The notes under the pieces were generated by a model, which saw nothing but the letters and a program-made list of their open reading frames with translations, searched no databases and was not told where the DNA came from. The position numbers and the translations under genes are program-made. This document shows positions 1 through 9,930 of a DNA stretch of 64,000 nucleotides, one piece after another. The stretch comes from Piscicola geometra. Its lineage: Eukaryota > Annelida > Clitellata > Hirudinida > Piscicolidae. The stretch is taken from positions 5,843,727-5,907,726 of the forward strand of contig OX030963.1 in NCBI GenBank assembly GCA_943735955.1. The letters are read 5' to 3'. How positions within the stretch are numbered: position 1 is the stretch's first letter; each line of letters opens with the position of its first letter.

Positions 1-204
1 CTATAAAGTACGCTAATCAATCCTTCAGGTGAACGTTGGGTTTATACTAATGGAAGATTCCACAACCTTTATTTCATGTACACAGAGGGAAGCCCTTTTA
101 TGGATAGATTATATGTTTTAGGCTGTAGAAAAAGTACTGATGAAGAAATGTTGAAATCGAATGGTGTTCGTCTGAGTCACCTGAGTAAGCTTGTGCTCAT
201 GTGG
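1..204. other. Unassigned flank
   Basis: About 200 bases of AT-rich sequence with no convincing coding content on either strand. It lies just past the stop of the LINE endonuclease fragment and may be decayed LINE sequence, but no motif supports that. Confidence 0.3.
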
Positions 205-1260
205 CTAACTTTGCATTTTTATCATATTGCATGATTGAAAAATTGAATTTGACTCCCATTGTCTATGTTTTTTTCTCGAAATTTTTCTTGTATCTTTACT
301 CAGTGGGGTTATGTATAATCCCTCTTTGTTTGTCTTTATTGGTGTATTTATATTTATGACATTATTTAGTTTATTCATAAATAATTCAAACTGATCGTTT
401 GTATCTTTATTTTCCATTAATACATCCCAATCGATATTCATTTCTTGTTTTATTTTTTCAAAATTAGCCTTTTTATAATTTAACTTTATCCCATTAGATT
501 TACTAATTTGCGTTTGACAAAGTAGCTCAAAAGACATAACAATATGGTCGCTTTTTCCCAAAGGGTCAAGAAACTTAAGATTTTCTATATTGTTACGTTC
601 ATTAGTTATTATTAGGTCTAGTAAAGATGGCTCTTGTTTGTTTCGGAATTTCGTAGGTTTATCAACTACTTGTTCCAGAAAACAATCTCTAATGCATTCC
701 ATGAACTTTTTGCTTAATTAATCTTTACTTAACATATTACACCAATTTATCCCGGGTAAGTTAAAATCTCCAGTAATTAGTATATGCGTAAATGATTGTT
801 TTTTTCCATATTATTAATTTCGTAAAATAAATGAATTAAATGGTTTAAGTTAATATCCTCTGATGATGGGCTTCGATAAATACATCCAATAAGAATTTTA
901 ACATTATTCTTCATTGTTATTTTTATAAATATATTTTCTTTATATTCTACGTTCAATTTTACTTCTGTTGCATTTTTTTTTACATATATTAATATACCCC
1001 TTGAATTAGTTATTGTTAAATTGTGAGGGAAAGTATCAAATCTTCTAAAATTAAATGCATTTATTAAAGTATTATATTTTAAATTCTTTGCCAGAACCTC
1101 CGTTATCATTATTATATCTGGATTATCATCCATAAATCTACTTCTAAATTCATCAAGTTTACTTATAAAGCTATCTGCATTTGTATATATGCACTTTAAA
1201 CAATTAATATTAAAATTCTTTATATTTCTCAAGTAAATTGTTATTTTTTAATTTAATTTT
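205..1260 (-). pseudogene. LINE endonuclease domain, frameshifted remnant
   Basis: Minus-strand remnant of the apurinic-type endonuclease that starts ORF2 of many non-LTR retrotransposons and nicks target DNA for target-primed reverse transcription. Two open segments (1232 to 777 and 702 to 205) join through a frameshift near 770. The first carries NADSF, the catalytic-glutamate motif MITEV and YRSPSS. The stretch at the junction reads ITGDFNLPGINW in a shifted frame. The second carries LLDLIITNE and the SDH motif (LGKSDHIVMSF). These motifs in this order are typical of the family. No reverse transcriptase follows in this orientation, so it is truncated. The clade (CR1/L2/Rex-like) is inferred from motif style only. 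Confidence 0.8.
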
Positions 1261-1276
1261 ATTTTCATGTTCAGAC

Positions 1277-1402
1277 ATTTGATTTACACTACATTTATAA
1301 CTATTTTCTTCAATTTTTTTAGGCGACTTATGTTCAATTAATGAATATAAGTCGCCTAAAGAAATTGAAGATAAAAGTTATAAATGTAATGTAAATCAAA
1401 TA
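1277..1402. repeat. Imperfect palindrome joining two LINE pieces
   Basis: A head-to-head inverted repeat. The core GGCGACTTAT pairs with ATAAGTCGCC around a short AT loop, and similarity continues outward through matching runs (GAAATTGAAG, GTTATAAATGTA, GTAAATCAAAT) on both arms. The left arm leads into the minus-strand LINE endonuclease, the right arm into plus-strand reverse transcriptase sequence. Confidence 0.75.
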
Positions 1403-1422
1403 TATCAACTATCTAATTAAAT

Positions 1423-1564
1423 ACCAAAAGTTGGTGATGACACTTATTTCATTATTCCATCATCTAACACTCATACCATCCCTCTCTAAGTGGGCCAAGC
1501 TCAGTAATCTTTCACTAAACTTCAAAAAATCATTTGAACTCGTAGTCCACAATAGTCATAAACC
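1423..1564 (+). pseudogene. LINE reverse transcriptase, part 1 (before hAT insertion)
   Basis: Starts at the reverse transcriptase active-site region, read as VGDDTYFIIPSSN (family consensus YADDT), then after a small frameshift KWAKLSNLSLNFKKS, the conserved WA-x-N-x-L-x-LN-x3-S segment. The reading is cut at 1564 by a hAT transposon and resumes at 3114. The first residue of the catalytic box (Y in the family) is V here and the frame is broken, so this is a dead copy. Confidence 0.75.
1557..1564. repeat. 8-bp target site duplication, left (CATAAACC)
   Basis: CATAAACC at 1557-1564 recurs exactly at 3106-3113, directly outside the two ends of the hAT element. Eight bases is the normal hAT duplication length. 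Confidence 0.9.
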
Positions 1565-1577
1565 CAAAGATGGGCAG

Positions 1578-1905
1578 TAGTTAAACTGCTCAAAAGTAGT
1601 TAAGGCAAAAAGTTTAACTACTCAAAAGTAGTTAAGGCAAAAAGTTTTACTACTCAAAAGTAGTTAAGGCAAAAAGTTTAACTACTCAAAAGTAGTTTAA
1701 CTACTCAAAGTAGTTTAACTACTCAAAGTAGTTTAACTACTCAAAGTAGTTTAACTACTCAAAGTAGTTTAACTACTCAAAAGTAGTCAGTAGTTAGAGA
1801 GCAGTTTAACTACTCAAAGTAGTTTAACTACTCAAAGTAGTTTAACTACTCAAAGTAGTTTAACTACTCAAAGTAGTTTAACTACTCAAAAGTAGTTAAA
1901 AGATA
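1578..1905. repeat. Left subterminal palindrome array of the hAT element
   Basis: About 17 repeats of a 17-28 bp unit built on the palindrome AACTACTCAAAGTAGTT, some spaced by AAGGCAAAAAG. The same unit recurs near the right end (about 2935-3090). Subterminal repeats in hAT elements are known transposase-binding sites; that role here is inferred. Confidence 0.85.
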
Positions 1906-2076
1906 ATTTTGTCTACAAAAAATCCACATTTCTAAATATCACTGGAAAATTCCATGGTAAAAAATAGTTTATTGAAAAAAAATAACTAAAATAAACTGAT
2001 AGTTTGGCCCTTGCTAGTTTTCTGCTAGTATTGCATCATGAATTCAGCAGTAGTAAAAGAAAATTAAAAAAACCCA

Positions 2077-2533
2077 AGTATTAAATCTGACGAAAAAAAG
2101 TTCGTCGCAACGTGTAACCATTGTTGTGGAGTTCAGATTAGTGGAAATATCTCGTCAAGCTCTAATTTCCTGAAGCATCGGAAGGTTAGCCCCAGTTTTT
2201 AGATCAGAAGAAGAGCCGATTGATGACTTGTATTCCTTTGTGGCAGAAAGCAATGATACTCACACTACTGTTGACCGCAGCATAGAAGAAGAAATTCATA
2301 ATTATCTTTCTAGTGCTGACACTGAACTAAAAGTTATATTTATATTTCTTCGACTGTGTAATGCCTTTCTGAAATGTAATGCATCCTTGCCCAGTAGTGC
2401 TGCAGTCGAAAGGTTGTTCAGTGCTGCTGGACAAATTCTGGTTCCAAGGCGTTGTAAACTTTCTGACAGCATGTTTGAAAAACTTGTCTTCTTAAGGCAA
2501 GTAACCAAAGCTGAGAGCGTTGTTAAAGACTAA
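2077..2533 (+). pseudogene. Deleted hAT transposase: BED finger plus dimerisation domain
   Basis: At 2090-2190 the plus strand reads a BED-type zinc finger (FVATCNHCC ... SSSNFLKHRK, C-x2-C with distal H). A stop follows at once. From 2228 a 101-residue open frame carries the hAT C-terminal dimerisation signature: SLPSSAAVERLFSAAGQIL followed by RRCKLSD and LVFLRQ. The catalytic RNase H-like core that should lie between them is absent, a typical internal deletion. The product could at most dimerise with full-length transposase. Confidence 0.85.
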
Positions 2534-2934
2534 CGCTATTGTGTACAACTTATAAAACTGTCTTTTATTTGTCTTTGTGTTATAAAACTCTAAAAACTGT
2601 TTAAACTGGCCATTTTATTGTAATCACTCTGAGTTTTAAAGATATTATGAATATTTGTACCACTCAATAATCCGACCCAGTACATGGTACTTAAATACCA
2701 CCAGCAATTGAGCAGTAAATACATATATATATATAATGTATTCTATATATATGAGTTAATACTTCCATTGTTTTTGTGTTGACTGTTCTGATATCAAGAA
2801 AATTATTAGTGACAATTATATTTGTGTCCTCTGTCTTACCTATGTAGACATAAACAGTAATAGGAATATAACAGTAAAGTATTGATTGATAAGTATTATA
2901 ACCTGTGTCGATATAATATATGCTTAACTTTGAG

Positions 2935-3090
2935 AAAAAGTAGTTGAAATGTAGTTAACTACTCCAACTACTGAAAAGTAGTTAAGCCCAAAAAGTTTAA
3001 CTACAGAAAAGTAGTTAGTAGTTAACTAGTAGTTTAACTACTCAAAAGTAGTTAAGTAGTTAGCAAAAGTTTAACTACTCAAAAATAATT
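2935..3090. repeat. Right subterminal palindrome array of the hAT element
   Basis: Degenerate copies of the CTACTcAAAAGTAGTT palindrome, fewer and more diverged than in the left array, ending just before the right inverted end at 3092-3105. Confidence 0.8.
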
Positions 3091-3105
3091 GAGTGCCCAT
3101 CACTG

Positions 3106-3113
3106 CATAAACC
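3106..3113. repeat. 8-bp target site duplication, right (CATAAACC)
   Basis: Exact partner of 1557-1564. Confidence 0.9.
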
Positions 3114-3600
3114 CATCACAACACCAGTTATACATCCATCCATTCAACGCACTAACAAACTCATTATCTTAGGTATCACATTCACCAACACTCAACATTT
3201 CACCACACATAGATCATATTACCAAAAAATGCGTTCAAGTTTTTCATGCCATCAAAACAATCCGTTCCCATGGACTCTTTGATGACAAACTCTTTGACAT
3301 CACTGAGTCCCTCATCATCTCTCCTCTTAAATATGCAGCTCTTTCTTGCTCTGGTTTTGCTGATCAGCAACAAATCAAGCAGCTTCAGTCCTTTATTAAT
3401 AAACTAATTAGACTTAAATATCTTTCCTCTCACTATCCATCTATTACTTCTACTTTTACCACTTTAGACACTAAACTATTTAAAAAAATATTCACTAACT
3501 CTGACCACGTTCTTCACCAAATTCTACCCTCTCTTAAAACATCTACGGTTATAGTAAAGGGCGCTATACAAATTATTAGTGATTGATTGATTGATTGATA
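3114..3600 (+). pseudogene. LINE reverse transcriptase C-terminus and 3' end, part 2
   Basis: Continues the LINE reading after the hAT insertion: NKLIILGITFTNTQHFTTHI, then KCVQVFHAIKTIRSHGLFD, SLIISPLKYAALSCSGF and LQSFINKLIRLKYLSS. This order (LGITF, a helix with cysteine, LKYA, then a short tail) is the reverse-transcriptase thumb and C-terminal region of L2/CR1-like elements. The element ends with a short (GATT)n run at about 3580-3600, the usual 3' microsatellite of such LINEs. Confidence 0.8.
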
Positions 3601-3815
3601 TAGGTGAACTGCACACAAAAAAAAGCACACTGCATGTGTTAAATGGGCATTTGATTTTGCTCATTTCTTCTTAAAATGCGATTTTTCTGAAAACCCTAAC
3701 CCTAATCCTAACCCTAAATTAACGTTTTTTCTGTAAAAAAGGAGAAATGTGCAAAATAAAATGTGCATTTAACACATGCAGTGTGCTTTCTTTTGTGTGC
3801 AGTTAACCTACAACC
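3601..3815. mobile_element. Foldback MITE with telomere-like loop
   Basis: Arms 3601-3670 and 3742-3812 are inverted copies (TGAACTGCACACAAAA / TTTTGTGTGCAGTTAACC; GCATGTGTTAAATG / CATTTAACACATGC). The loop at 3693-3718 holds CCCTAACCCTAATCCTAACC, four copies of the animal telomere repeat with one change. Noncoding; it follows directly on the LINE (GATT)n tail. Confidence 0.75.
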
Positions 3816-3832
3816 AACATCTACACATAACT

Positions 3833-4235
3833 TAAGACCCCGTAAGCACAATTTCGATACACAAATATATACCACGTTTGAAAGCAAAACATTTCTCCCT
3901 CGTCTTCTGAAAGATCTCATTTTATAGTTTATACTCATATTATATTTTATTCCTATTATCATTTCTGATTTGTATTACTTATTTATTTATTTATTATCAT
4001 ATTCGCCATTTCCTTAGTCGAGTTGTCTGATTTTAATCCATTATCATTTGCATTAGAATCTAATAATTATCTTTTAGTTATGATATATTTTAAATTTATA
4101 TTATTTTTCATCTTTAAATTTCAATCTGTTGCTTTCTCGGTTTTATTTTGGTTTTTGTTCATCTTCTATTTTTTTGTATTTTTTGTAACATGGCTTGCGT
4201 CTGTCAAGCCGTGAAGAATAAAGATAATTTGAAAA
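3833..4235 (+). mobile_element. LINE 3' end (tail shared with SINE)
   Basis: Begins with the end of a LINE polyprotein (RPRKHNFDT, then TTFESKTF and PRLLKDLIL before TAG at about 3924) and continues through an AT-rich 3' untranslated region to a tail reading ACATGGCTTGCGTCTGTCAA. A second, nearly identical copy is at 31447-31830. The tail matches the 3' end of the SINE at 19945-20196, which fits a LINE/SINE partnership. Confidence 0.65.
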
Positions 4236-5227
4236 AAAAACTCCTGAAGTCCCTAGACAAAAGGAAAAAACATGACTTTGCCATCTTGAACTTCAGTAAA
4301 GTGATTCTGAAAACCAATAATATTTCAACTGTGTAAGCCAGTTCTTTGGTGCAAAATTCCAGTAAAAAATATACTTTAACAATTCATTTTTGAATTAAAG
4401 AAACGCTTTCAAAGATTCTCCATATATTTGAAATCTGCATCAGCTGCTGATGACTTAGTAATTAAAGTGTTTATTTTTCAAATCATGAGATTGGAAAGTT
4501 TTTTTATTAATATAACTGCTCATCTGTAGTTTTTGATTATGCTCTGACTATAGTTTAAAAGATTTGAAATAATTACTCAGTTTTTAATTTTAATATACTT
4601 TCATATGAATATTATGTTTGTTTAGACCAAAGATATACTACGTTGTTTGTAGGATATCTATGGTTGAGACGTTTAATAGGAATTAAAATATATTTTGTTT
4701 TTCGAAAAAAAGTATCAATATTGATAAGTTATTAATAGGGCATTTTAATAAATGAATTAAGTATAATAATGTTAAAAAATTAAATAATGTTTAATAATAA
4801 AATTATATTATCTTTACAGCTTAAATTAACTTTTAATTGAGTTTATAATCATAGATAATTTGCATTGCAGAATAAATTTGTGGAAAAAGTGTTCAATATT
4901 AATTCATCGATATTTCAAAGATTATAAACATTCCCCACATCTTAAAAATCAAAACAATGTCACTGAATGGCAAACGCCCTACAAGTGCAAAATGTGGGTA
5001 ATCGTTTTTACTTTTTCAACCTTTTGACTATTACACTTTGCACGTTTTAATATTTGAAATCGAATGAATTTAATTGATAAATCTTCACATATTTCACTTT
5101 TCAATCTTGAATTTCTAAATTCAACTTTTTATCTCATAGTTATATTTTTTGTAATTCTACCTAAGTAGTTTTTCATTCTCTCCCTCCAACTCCTTACAAA
5201 ATTTAATATTTCCCTTCTCCCCCTTAG
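4236..5227. other. AT-rich region upstream of ATRX-like copy A
   Basis: No gene seen. From about 4800 the sequence matches 23220-23697 upstream of copy B (shared blocks TGCAGAATAAATTTGTGG and AATGTCACTGAATGGCAAAC), so the duplication unit starts well before the first recognised exon. An unrecognised short 5' exon may lie here. Confidence 0.5.
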
Positions 5228-8021
5228 ACTCGTTCCACAGCAAGGAGATCTCATGCACAGCATGCCATCATGCGGTGGATGTCACAAAGGAGGGAAACGT
5301 CTTCCAACATCCTGTTCTCAATGTCCTCATCTGCAAGGTGATTTTAGTGGTGGAATTGGGTGATTTTCTGGTAGAAACTGAGGTCCTTTAATGGAGGAAT
5401 TGAAACGGTTTTGGGGAGAATTGTCTTTAAATGTGATTAATACATTTGATAAAATTTTCAAAAAGTATGCCAGGTCAAAATAAACATCAAAATACAATAA
5501 TAAATTGATAATATATGTTCTAGCAAAGCACAACATACTCCATAGACCACAACAACCATGACTATTCTCCTATTCCCCCTTTCAGAATTGTTACAATTTT
5601 TACACCAGTGATGAGATGGAGAAGGGGGAGGATGGGGTGGATATGCAGTGTCGCTGGTGTGGTGATGGGGGAGAGGTGATATGTTGTAGTGGCTGCTCTA
5701 ACGTCTTCTGCATTGACTGCATCCAGATCAACTTCGGAGAGAAGGAACTTCTGAATGTGCAGTCCCAGGGTGGTGTGGTGTGGTGGAGTTTATGATGGGT
5801 AGTGCTGCTCAAAGTATTTGGTTTAAAATTTACAATCTTCCTATGATTTATTTGAATTTCAGTGTATATACATTTGGTTTTTAAACAGATCACTGGCTCT
5901 GCTATGTCTGTCACCCTCTTCTCCTCTCGCAACTCCAATCCTATTTTAAACGCTTAAAAAACTTCATCAACAACAAACATGCCATCACTATCATCCTGGA
6001 AGACAACTGTGATGATAATGATGATGATGGTGACGGGAGGATGATGGATAATGCTGTTGAAGAGGATGATCGCGATGATGATGATGATGATGATGATAAT
6101 GATGATGGTCAAGGTGATGCTAATAATGATGGTGGTGGTGGTGATAGTGGAAGGATGGTGGATGATGCTGTTGAAGATGATGAGGGTTGTGATGATGACA
6201 ATGAGGAAGATTACAACGGAGACAGACTTAACTTCAAAAAAGCAAAGCTCAGCATTGTTTCAAGGGATGATAATGATGACGATGATGATGATGATGATGA
6301 CGATGATAATGATGATGGCGGAAAGAAATCAAAGAAAAAGAACAGGTTAAAAGCTAGAAATAGTGAGTTTGTATAAATCAATAATTATTAGAGTAATAAT
6401 ATTAATAATAATGATAATGATAATAACATCTAAGAGCTCAAACTAGAAAAAATGTCTTTGATGCAATTATTTATATTTATATATTGATACACGGTGGGCC
6501 AAAAAAACACACCACTGTATATTTGTTTATAACTTTGGCAACTTTTTTTCACTGTTTGACTCAGTAATCAATAGAAAACAAGATGTGATAAAAATTATTT
6601 TTATTCTTCCAATATGCAGTATACATCTTCACTCGGAAAAAGTGTACAAATAGGGAGAACTATCATGTGAAAAACTAAAAACAAATTTTCAAAGTCTAAA
6701 AAATAGTTTGCATAAACTCTGAAAACTTAATTTAACTTAAATTTTAATTTAAGTTTTTTTGTCTCTTAATTCTTAATTTTTCATATTTACTTCATAAGGT
6801 TTACGATATTAACATTAATTTCGACTCTTTCAATATACAATAACACTACCTAGTGAAACTGAAACAAGTATGAAAATAGCGAAAATTGTAATGTAAAAAA
6901 CATTAAAATGTTGTCAATTTTTTTTAAAACTCATTTTTTAAAATTTAATTTTTCCATTTTTGAAGTATTTTTTTAAAATGTTCTTTTACATGACATTTCT
7001 CGATATTTTCACCCTTGTTTCAGTTTCACTAGGTGAAAGTATTGCATATAGAAAGAGTTCAAAAGATTTATTTAAAATTTCGTTTTCCATTTACTTTTAA
7101 ATTAAACAGTGAAAGAAATTTGAAAATCGATTTATTTTTTCTAAAGGTATATACAATTATACAGTGGTATCTTTTTTTTCGGCTCACAGTGTATATATAT
7201 AAGGAAAAGCAGGGCAAGATGTTCATGTTAAGGAATTTTTAACACTGCTTCTAAGTGATAAAAAGATAAATTAAAAAAACTTATTGCATTAAATACTTCA
7301 ATATTTAAGCTATATTCTTATGTATTTATTGTATTAAATGTTTTCTCTTCAAAATTCTGGTTTATGATCATGGGAATATCATTATGACTCTTGGTTGAAG
7401 CACATTAAATATTTTTACAAACCTAGTTTTATTTATATAAAAAGAAAGTTATTAAATATTGAAAATCTCTGAAATTTTTTAATAAGCTCAAAGAAAGTTT
7501 AACATGGTAAATCATTTTTTTGCGAAAAGGTTTAGCAATTCAAGCAAATGCCTTCATTTGCGATCCACAGTGTGATCCCTTTTAATACGATTATTATTTC
7601 TATGGCAATAGTTATCTTGATTATGATTATTTTAATGATGATTATGATTATGTTAATGATGATTATGATTATGTTTATGATGATTATGATTATGTTAATG
7701 ATGATGATGATGATGGCAGGCAGGGTACTTGAAAAAATAAAAGAAATACTGAGACTAAAAAAGAGGAAGATACAGAAGAACAAGAAATCAACATCAAATA
7801 ATGATGATGATGGTGGTGATGATGATAGTGGTGATGGTGGTGGTGATGATGATGGTGGTGGTGATGATGAAGATGGGCCGGGGGGTGATGATGAAGATGG
7901 GGCGGAGGGTGATGATGATGAAGATGTGGGGGATGAAGGTGTTGATAATGATGATGGTGGCATTGATAAGGAGCATAATCATCAACAAGAGAATGGAGTT
8001 ACGAGTAAAGAAGACGATGAG
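5228..8021 (+). CDS. ATRX: ATRX-like ADD-domain gene segment, copy A (4 exons)
   Basis: Spliced segment encoding the ADD domain (GATA-like plus PHD-like zinc fingers) that in ATRX binds histone H3 tails carrying K9me3 with unmodified K4. Exons by GT-AG sites: 5228-5337, 5586-5769, 5889-6362, 7720-8021. Exon 1 gives SKEISCTACHHAVDVTKEG and ends in LICK. Exon 2 gives NCYNFYTSDE, MQCRWCGDGGEVICCSGCS and FCIDCIQINFGEKEL. Exon 3 opens with DHWLCYVCHPLL, then a long Asp-rich linker encoded by GAT repeats and KKAKLS. Exon 4 is basic then acidic. Phases agree at all joins and all zinc-ligand cysteines are present. The CYVCHP end favours ATRX over DNMT3. No SNF2 helicase exon is seen, so this is a partial gene or an orphan duplicate. 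Intron 3 holds a mariner-type MITE. Confidence 0.8.
6493..7195. mobile_element. Long-hairpin mariner-type MITE
   Basis: Inverted ends CACGGTGGGCCAAAAAAA and (reverse complement of right end) CACTGTGAGCCGAAAAAAA, each beside TA, as for Tc1/mariner insertions. The element folds back on itself: CCTAGTGAAACTGAAACAAG near 6848 is the inverse of sequence near 7010-7031, with a centre near 6925. No transposase. A truncated relative lies at about 17440-17580. It lies in intron 3 of ATRX-like copy A. Confidence 0.75.
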
Positions 8022-8769
8022 GTGAGTCAGGGTGGTACGATAATGATGATGATGGTGTAGTGAATGTTACTGGTGATGAGGTGTTGAGGAAAGATGGGGA
8101 TTATTATGGATGCGTGGTTATGATAATAGTTATGGGGTAGGGTCATTAAAAATATTACCACCGAAAAACTTTTCATTGAATAATCATGTCTTACACGAGT
8201 GGTTTTAAGGAAATTCGTCACGCGGACAATTCATCACGGACAATTCGTCGCCAAAATGCAAAGTTAACCCATTTACAAAAAGCGGGAAGTGTCAATTAAT
8301 TCTATGCAGTAAGAAGTCAATATAAATCAATTAATTAAGAAATAAATGCAATTAAAATAGTTCGAAAAAGTTCAAAAAGATAACTATTTTATTAATTAAA
8401 ATTATAATCATTCTTTTTTTAAATTAATTAATATGGTACAAAGCAAAATAGTCAACGGGATTTCCAAAAGCACACTCATTACACTGATAAACTGTAGTGC
8501 TGTTGCACTAGTAACATCGACAACGATGGTTATCTTCTTTCTTCAAAATGCAGGTTTTTGCAGACTGTTTTTTAGGCCAGATATTTTTTCCACTTTTCAA
8601 TTATGACCGAAAAAGTTGATTTTTTATGGTTTTCGTGAGGTTCATCGTTGAGATCAGTTTGCGAATTGTCTTCAGTTTTTAGTAAATGTATGCTTTTTCT
8701 AAATTGTAGCTAATCATCATTTGATTTATAGACGAGGCTATGTAGGCGCCTAGAATTTGTGAGACATAC

Positions 8770-9600
8770 AGTGGGTCGACTAAGTATTGGGACACCTCAC
8801 TGCAATGCAGAATTTCTGCATATATCAGTTTAAAATAATAATTATCACTCTTTTTATTAGGTTTATGAAGATATATGATTCAAAAATCATATTTTATATG
8901 AAAAACAACAATTTCACTAAAATAGCATTTTTTTAATTGATAAACTGAAAAAGAATAATTGATTTAAAAAATGATAGTCAAAGTACGTATTGGGACACTT
9001 TACATGAAATTGTCATGAAATAAAAATTTATATTTAGTTGGCGCTCTTTTTTTATTTATTAGTTTCTTGAGTCTTCTTGCCATAAATTCCACTAATTTTC
9101 GTGTAAATTTTTTTCCAATTTTTTTCTTAGCCGCAAACATTTGATCTTTCATTTCTTGAACACTGTAGCATGAACACCATTGTGATCGGTTTTGATCTTT
9201 CTCCATAAATGTTCAATGGGATTTATGTCAAGAGACTGGGCATTTTCCAATAAATTAATTTTAATTTTATCAAAGTATCTACCACTAACTTGGCAGTATG
9301 CTTGGGATCATATCGTTCTTGAAAATATTTACCCTATATAGACTTTTTGGCCAGATGCTTTAAAACTATCTTTCAAAGTGTTCATATGACCATCTTTATT
9401 TAATACACCATCAATTAAAACCAACTCCACTTGAACTCATTGAACCCCAAACTGTTTAAGAACCACTTCCATTGTTTATAGTCGGCATAGAGTAATTTAA
9501 TGAAAACACTTCTCCTGCTGCCTCCAAACTTTCTGACGTCAATCTGCACCAAAAAAATTAAAGGCTGATTCATCAGACCATAATACAATAGACCAAAATG
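8770..9600 (-). pseudogene. Tc1/mariner transposase relic
   Basis: Begins at a Tc1-type end (CAGTGGGTCGACTAAGTATT, 8769-8788). The minus strand, across several frameshifts and stops, reads pieces of a Tc1-family transposase: WKWFLNS, ERYDPKHTAKLVVDTL (the second catalytic Asp motif, usually DNDPKHT), then INPIEHLWRKIK-like sequence with the distal acidic residue. Too broken to encode a protein. The matching second terminal repeat was not found. Confidence 0.7.
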
Positions 9601-9930
9601 ATTTTTGCTTTAAAAAATTCGTTCTATATAATCTTTTCGTCATATTTGCTTTTGCCTCATAAGCTGTACCCCTTGCTATTCTTTCATTTTAACTTTGTTC
9701 TTTTTGTATATTCTGATAGTTTGGAAGTGGATTGGACCATGTGTGGCAATCTATTTCTAGTTTCTATGGCAGGAAGAAATACTAAAAACATTTTAAAGCA
9801 TGAGTTGTCTGTGACGAATTATCTGGACGCCACACGTGATGCTTGATTTCCAGGCTTTACGCTAAAAGCCTGATAAACCGTTTCAGACTGTAGCATTTTT
9901 ACTAAGTTTCTTTGTAATATAAGTTATTAA

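Larger units (their letters stand above)
1565..3105 (+). mobile_element. hAT transposon, internally deleted, with TIRs and TSD
   Basis: A 1541-bp hAT element. Left end CAAAGATGGGCAG and the reverse complement of the right end, CAGTGATGGGCAC, form the inverted ends, and an 8-bp duplication flanks it. Inside lie arrays of short palindromes at both ends, a BED zinc-finger piece and a hAT C-terminal dimerisation domain. The catalytic middle is missing, so it is nonautonomous. It sits inside LINE reverse transcriptase sequence, which gives the order of insertion. Confidence 0.9.

Noticed and set aside
3693..3718. A true telomere or chromosome end
   Set aside because: Only about four repeat units, inside a hairpin with unrelated sequence on both sides.
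5586..5769. DNMT3-type ADD domain
   Set aside because: The spacing and the CYVCHP ending fit ATRX better, and no PWWP or methyltransferase motif is present.
7548..8060. Hydrophobic Met/Ile segment as a transmembrane domain before copy A exon 4
   Set aside because: It is an ATGATTATG repeat in the intron; the conserved acceptor and phase put the exon start after it at 7720.
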